Both the position numbers and the translations under genes were made by a program. From Burkholderiaceae bacterium (GTDB lineage Bacteria > Pseudomonadota > Gammaproteobacteria > Burkholderiales > Burkholderiaceae), in contig JANWUU010000228.1 in the NCBI GenBank assembly GCA_025057735.1, forward strand, positions 1 through 8,675: a stretch of 8,675 nucleotides of DNA. The letters are read 5' to 3'. The notes under the pieces were generated by a model, which made no database searches, had not been told where the DNA came from, and saw only the letters and a program-made list of their open reading frames with translations. Numbering within the stretch: position 1 is the first letter of the stretch; every line of letters begins with the position of its first letter. Of this stretch, positions 6,106 through 8,675 are shown one piece after another.

Positions 6106-7485
6106 TCAACTGGCCGGCTGCAGCATAAACGTCTCGTACTCGAGCCGTTCGAAGACGCGGTCCAGCGCGATGAGCCCGACCACGCAGGCGATCAGCACGC
6201 TGCCCGCGTAGCCGTAGCCGAAATACTCGGGGCCGAGCGCCAGCGTAGCTGCGGTGAGCGCGCCGTTGGCGAGCAGAAACAGCAGCACCAAGGATGCCGC
6301 CAGGCGCCGGCGGTCCAGGTAATACAACACGTTCAGCACGCCAAGCAGCAGCACCTGCAGGCCAGCGCCCACCACCATGATCGACAGCAGCGGCGCATAT
6401 AGCGGCGAGATGCCCAGCCAGGCGAGCAGCGTCTCGCCCGCGGCGATCGTCAGCAGGGCGGCGATCGCCTGAATCTTGACGATCTCGAACAACCCTAGGC
6501 GCGCCGACTCGACCATGCCGTTGCGATGGCGCTCAATGACAGACAACGAGCCGCCCTCGCGCACCGCGTGGCAGTAGTTGTCGTAGTGCTCGACAAAATC
6601 GGTCTCCAGCCGCAGTAGGAACACCGCCATGCCGGGGATGATCGACAGGTAGGCGAGAAAAATCGGCAGGTCATAGATGACCGACGCGCGCAGCGGTCCG
6701 ATGATCGCCTGGCTGGTGGCGGGCGTAAACCAGAACATGAACTTGTCCAGCCAGATCGCCAGGTTGTAGGCAGCGCCAGCCACCATCAGGCTGCGAAAAT
6801 GGCGGTCGCGGCGGAAAAATTCGAAGGCCATGAAGGTGTCGGCCGGGAACTCGCGGATGATCAGCCCCAGCATGCCGGCTAATAGCACCGCCTGGCCGAG
6901 TGCGAAACCGGCCATCAGACCGGACAGCCCCCAGCGCGCGAGCAGCAGCGCCGCCAGCACCGAGACGCCGTAACCGAGCGCGTACAGCACAACGATCGCC
7001 TGGTACTGCTTAAGCCCCGACAGCAGGATGGTGGCGATCCAGATGTTCGACAGCAGCACCAGAGCAGCGGTAAAGGCAAGCCGGAACGCCAGCGGCTCCT
7101 GCGGAAAGCCGTATAACGCCACGGCAAAGCCGAGGACGCCGCTTGTCCAGGTAACCAGCAGTAAGACAGCCTGCAGGTTCGGCAGGACCACGTCATTGCG
7201 GCCCTCGAACAAACGATCGGCGACAAAGCGCGTGAAGGCGAGCTGCCAGGGGCCGGTCATAATCAGGCTGGCTGCAATCAGATAAGTGACCGCGACCTGA
7301 AACTGCGCCACCTGCCCTGCGGCCGCAGTGGTCGTCGCAGTCAGCAGCCCGACCGCTAGCACGCCGACGATGGAAAGCACCCAGGGGCCCGAGCCAATCA
7401 CACCAGCGTAGCCGTAGGCGGTCAGCATCGACAGCAGCGTGCCCCGCTGCAGGATGCGCCGCAGTTCGTAGCCGATCCCTGCCAT
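6106..7485 (-). CDS. pelG: PelG, multi-pass membrane protein of Pel exopolysaccharide synthesis/export
   Basis: PelG is the inner-membrane protein of the Pel system, thought to move the growing polysaccharide across the inner membrane in a complex with PelD, PelE and PelF; it is related to the MATE/MOP flippase class. The 459-residue product has the usual length and about twelve hydrophobic segments. The N-terminus MAGIGYELRRILQRGTLLSM and YGYAGVIGSGPWVLSI (24-39) are highly characteristic, as are LIMTGPWQLAFTRFVADRLF (74-93), LDKFMFWF near 250, and ETDFVEHYDNYC (about 299-310). The ATG at 7483-7485 has GGAGG (7496-7500) ten bases upstream and lies 2 bp after the pelF stop. It is normally the last gene of pelABCDEFG, and here ccm genes follow directly. 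Confidence 0.95.
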   Translation of the reverse strand: MAGIGYELRRILQRGTLLSMLTAYGYAGVIGSGPWVLSIVGVLAVGLLTATTTAAAGQVAQFQVAVTYLIAASLIMTGPWQLAFTRFVADRLFEGRNDVVLPNLQAVLLLVTWTSGVLGFAVALYGFPQEPLAFRLAFTAALVLLSNIWIATILLSGLKQYQAIVVLYALGYGVSVLAALLLARWGLSGLMAGFALGQAVLLAGMLGLIIREFPADTFMAFEFFRRDRHFRSLMVAGAAYNLAIWLDKFMFWFTPATSQAIIGPLRASVIYDLPIFLAYLSIIPGMAVFLLRLETDFVEHYDNYCHAVREGGSLSVIERHRNGMVESARLGLFEIVKIQAIAALLTIAAGETLLAWLGISPLYAPLLSIMVVGAGLQVLLLGVLNVLYYLDRRRLAASLVLLFLLANGALTAATLALGPEYFGYGYAGSVLIACVVGLIALDRVFERLEYETFMLQPAS

Positions 7486-7487
7486 AG

Positions 7488-8675
7488 TCAGACCGCCTCC
7501 GACGCGAGGGCGCGCGCATAGATCGCGCGGTAGCGCGCGAACATGCGCGTCTGCGTATAGCGCTGCTGCACGCGGGCGATGCCAGCTGCGGCCGCGCGCT
7601 GCCAGCGCGCCGCATCGGTTAGCAGGGAAGCGATTTCCTGCCCGAGCGCAGCGGGGTCGGCGATGCGCACCACCGCGCCGGCAGCGCCCAGCGCCCGGTC
7701 CTCCGCGTCCTGCCCCTCGATCAGTTCGCGGCAGGCGCCCACATCGGTCGTCACGCAGGGCACGCCGGCGGCAAACGCCTCCAGGATCACCAGCGGCAGC
7801 GCCTCGCTGATGGAGCTGAGCACGACCACGCCCACCTGCGGCAGCAGGTCATCGATCTTCTGGAAACCGAGGAAGCGCAGCCGGTCGGCCAGTCCGAGCC
7901 CCTCGGCCAGTTGCCGGCATTCTTGCGCGTAGGCCGGATCCTCGTCCTCGGGGCCGGCGATCCAGCCCTGCGCGTGCGGCACCTGATGCACCACCGTACG
8001 CAGCGCGCGGATGAAAGTCGCCACGTCCTTGATCGGCACCACGCGGCCGATCAGGCAGGCCACTGGCGGTGGCTGCGCCGGCCGGCCTTCGCGCAGTCGC
8101 GCCAGCCGCGCGACGTCCACGCCGTTGGGCACGACCTGCGTGCGCGCCGGCGGCGCCCCGTCGGCGATCTGCCGGCGCCGGTTCGCCTCGTACAGTGCGA
8201 CGATCGGATCGGCAGCGCTGTAGGCGATCCGCCCCAGCGCCTCGAAGAAGCGGATCCACAGGTCGCGAAAATAGGCGATCTCGCCACCGCGCCGCTCGAA
8301 GACGCCGCGGTTGTCGCGCACCCATTGCGCCTGAAACAGGTCGATCTTGCGCTCCTTCGTGTAGATGCCGTGCTCGGTCAGCACGAACGGGCGGCGCTGC
8401 CGCCGCGCCAGCAGCGCGCCGAGGAAACCGGCGTAACCGGTGGAGATCGCATGCAGCGCGCCGGCCGCCGGTGCGTCTTCGGCGATCGCCGCCAGCCGCC
8501 ACAGCGGCGCGTGCATGATGCGCACGGTCCAGAAGTAGTCGACGAAGGACGGGTCGCTGCAGCGCGTGCGGAAGTCCTGCGCGATGCGCCGCCAGCTCGC
8601 CTCGCTGTGCAAGAAGGCCGGCAGATCGAGCGGCCCGCCGTCGCGCATCGCCGGCAGCAGGTCGTCTAGCAGTGC
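7488..8675 (-). CDS. pelF: PelF, GT4-family glycosyltransferase for Pel polysaccharide (N-terminus beyond window edge)
   Basis: PelF is the soluble cytoplasmic glycosyltransferase of the Pel system and acts with the PelDEG membrane complex. The visible 395 codons stay open to the right edge. Family members run to about 500 residues, so roughly the first hundred are missing. PelF-specific features are HAISTGYAGFLGALLA (8453-8406), TEHGIYTKERKIDLFQAQW (8378-8322) and the glycosyltransferase B-fold half starting at GRVVPIKDVATF (about 8048-8013). The GT4 retaining EX7E motif, SEALPLVILE, has its glutamates at about 7803-7805 and 7779-7781; it is followed by AFAAGVPCVTTDVGACREL. The stop is two bases before pelG. 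The fusion of signatures and the pelG neighbour make the call secure; an internal ATG at 8648 is not the true start. Confidence 0.93.
   Translation of the reverse strand, partial: ALLDDLLPAMRDGGPLDLPAFLHSEASWRRIAQDFRTRCSDPSFVDYFWTVRIMHAPLWRLAAIAEDAPAAGALHAISTGYAGFLGALLARRQRRPFVLTEHGIYTKERKIDLFQAQWVRDNRGVFERRGGEIAYFRDLWIRFFEALGRIAYSAADPIVALYEANRRRQIADGAPPARTQVVPNGVDVARLARLREGRPAQPPPVACLIGRVVPIKDVATFIRALRTVVHQVPHAQGWIAGPEDEDPAYAQECRQLAEGLGLADRLRFLGFQKIDDLLPQVGVVVLSSISEALPLVILEAFAAGVPCVTTDVGACRELIEGQDAEDRALGAAGAVVRIADPAALGQEIASLLTDAARWQRAAAAGIARVQQRYTQTRMFARYRAIYARALASEAV
7496..7500 (-). promoter_or_regulatory. Ribosome binding site of pelG inside the pelF 3' end
   Basis: GGAGG on the minus strand lies ten bases upstream of the pelG ATG and within the last codons of pelF. 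With only two bases between stop and start, it supports coupled translation of pelF and pelG. Confidence 0.6.

Noticed and set aside
7911..8669. 252-codon plus-strand frame opposite pelF
   Set aside because: It is Arg/His-rich and without recognisable motifs, opposite a gene with intact glycosyltransferase motifs.

Overview
All genes in this window lie on the minus strand and read right to left. The DNA is GC-rich, has almost no intergenic space, and carries a complete System I (Ccm) cytochrome c maturation operon in the order ccmABCDEFGHI. This points to a proteobacterium. The CcmE/CcmG/CcmH sequence flavour and the presence of Pel genes make a betaproteobacterium my best guess, but that is an inference; no taxonomic marker is present.

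Layout in transcription order: (1) 8675-7488, the C-terminal three-quarters of pelF, a cytosolic glycosyltransferase; its start lies beyond the right edge. (2) 7485-6106, pelG, the multi-pass membrane protein of Pel exopolysaccharide export; it closes the Pel cluster. (3) 6071-4780, ccmA and ccmB, the ABC transporter. (4) After a 122-bp gap, 4657-3263, ccmC, ccmD and ccmE, for heme handling and chaperoning. (5) 3252-1282, ccmF, the heme lyase core. (6) 1285-1208, a possible 25-codon linker ORF. (7) 1211-205, ccmG and ccmH, the thioredoxin-like and CXXC thiol proteins. (8) 208-1, the first 69 codons of ccmI, cut by the left edge.

How they work together: CcmC with CcmD loads heme onto CcmE. CcmAB uses ATP to release holo-CcmE. 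CcmG and CcmH keep the apocytochrome CXXCH thiols reduced. CcmF, CcmH and CcmI attach heme to the apoprotein on the periplasmic side. PelF polymerises the Pel polysaccharide in the cytoplasm and PelG takes part in moving it across the inner membrane. Every Ccm motif I looked for is intact.

This is a well-known pair of systems rather than a new one. The points worth a second look concern arrangement: pelG and ccmA are only 34 bp apart; ccmB-ccmC is the single loose junction; a tiny ORF is coupled at both ends between ccmF and ccmG; and base composition dips in the middle of the ccm operon. No RNA gene, mobile element, CRISPR array or convincing terminator was seen, and there is no gene-free stretch longer than 122 bp.
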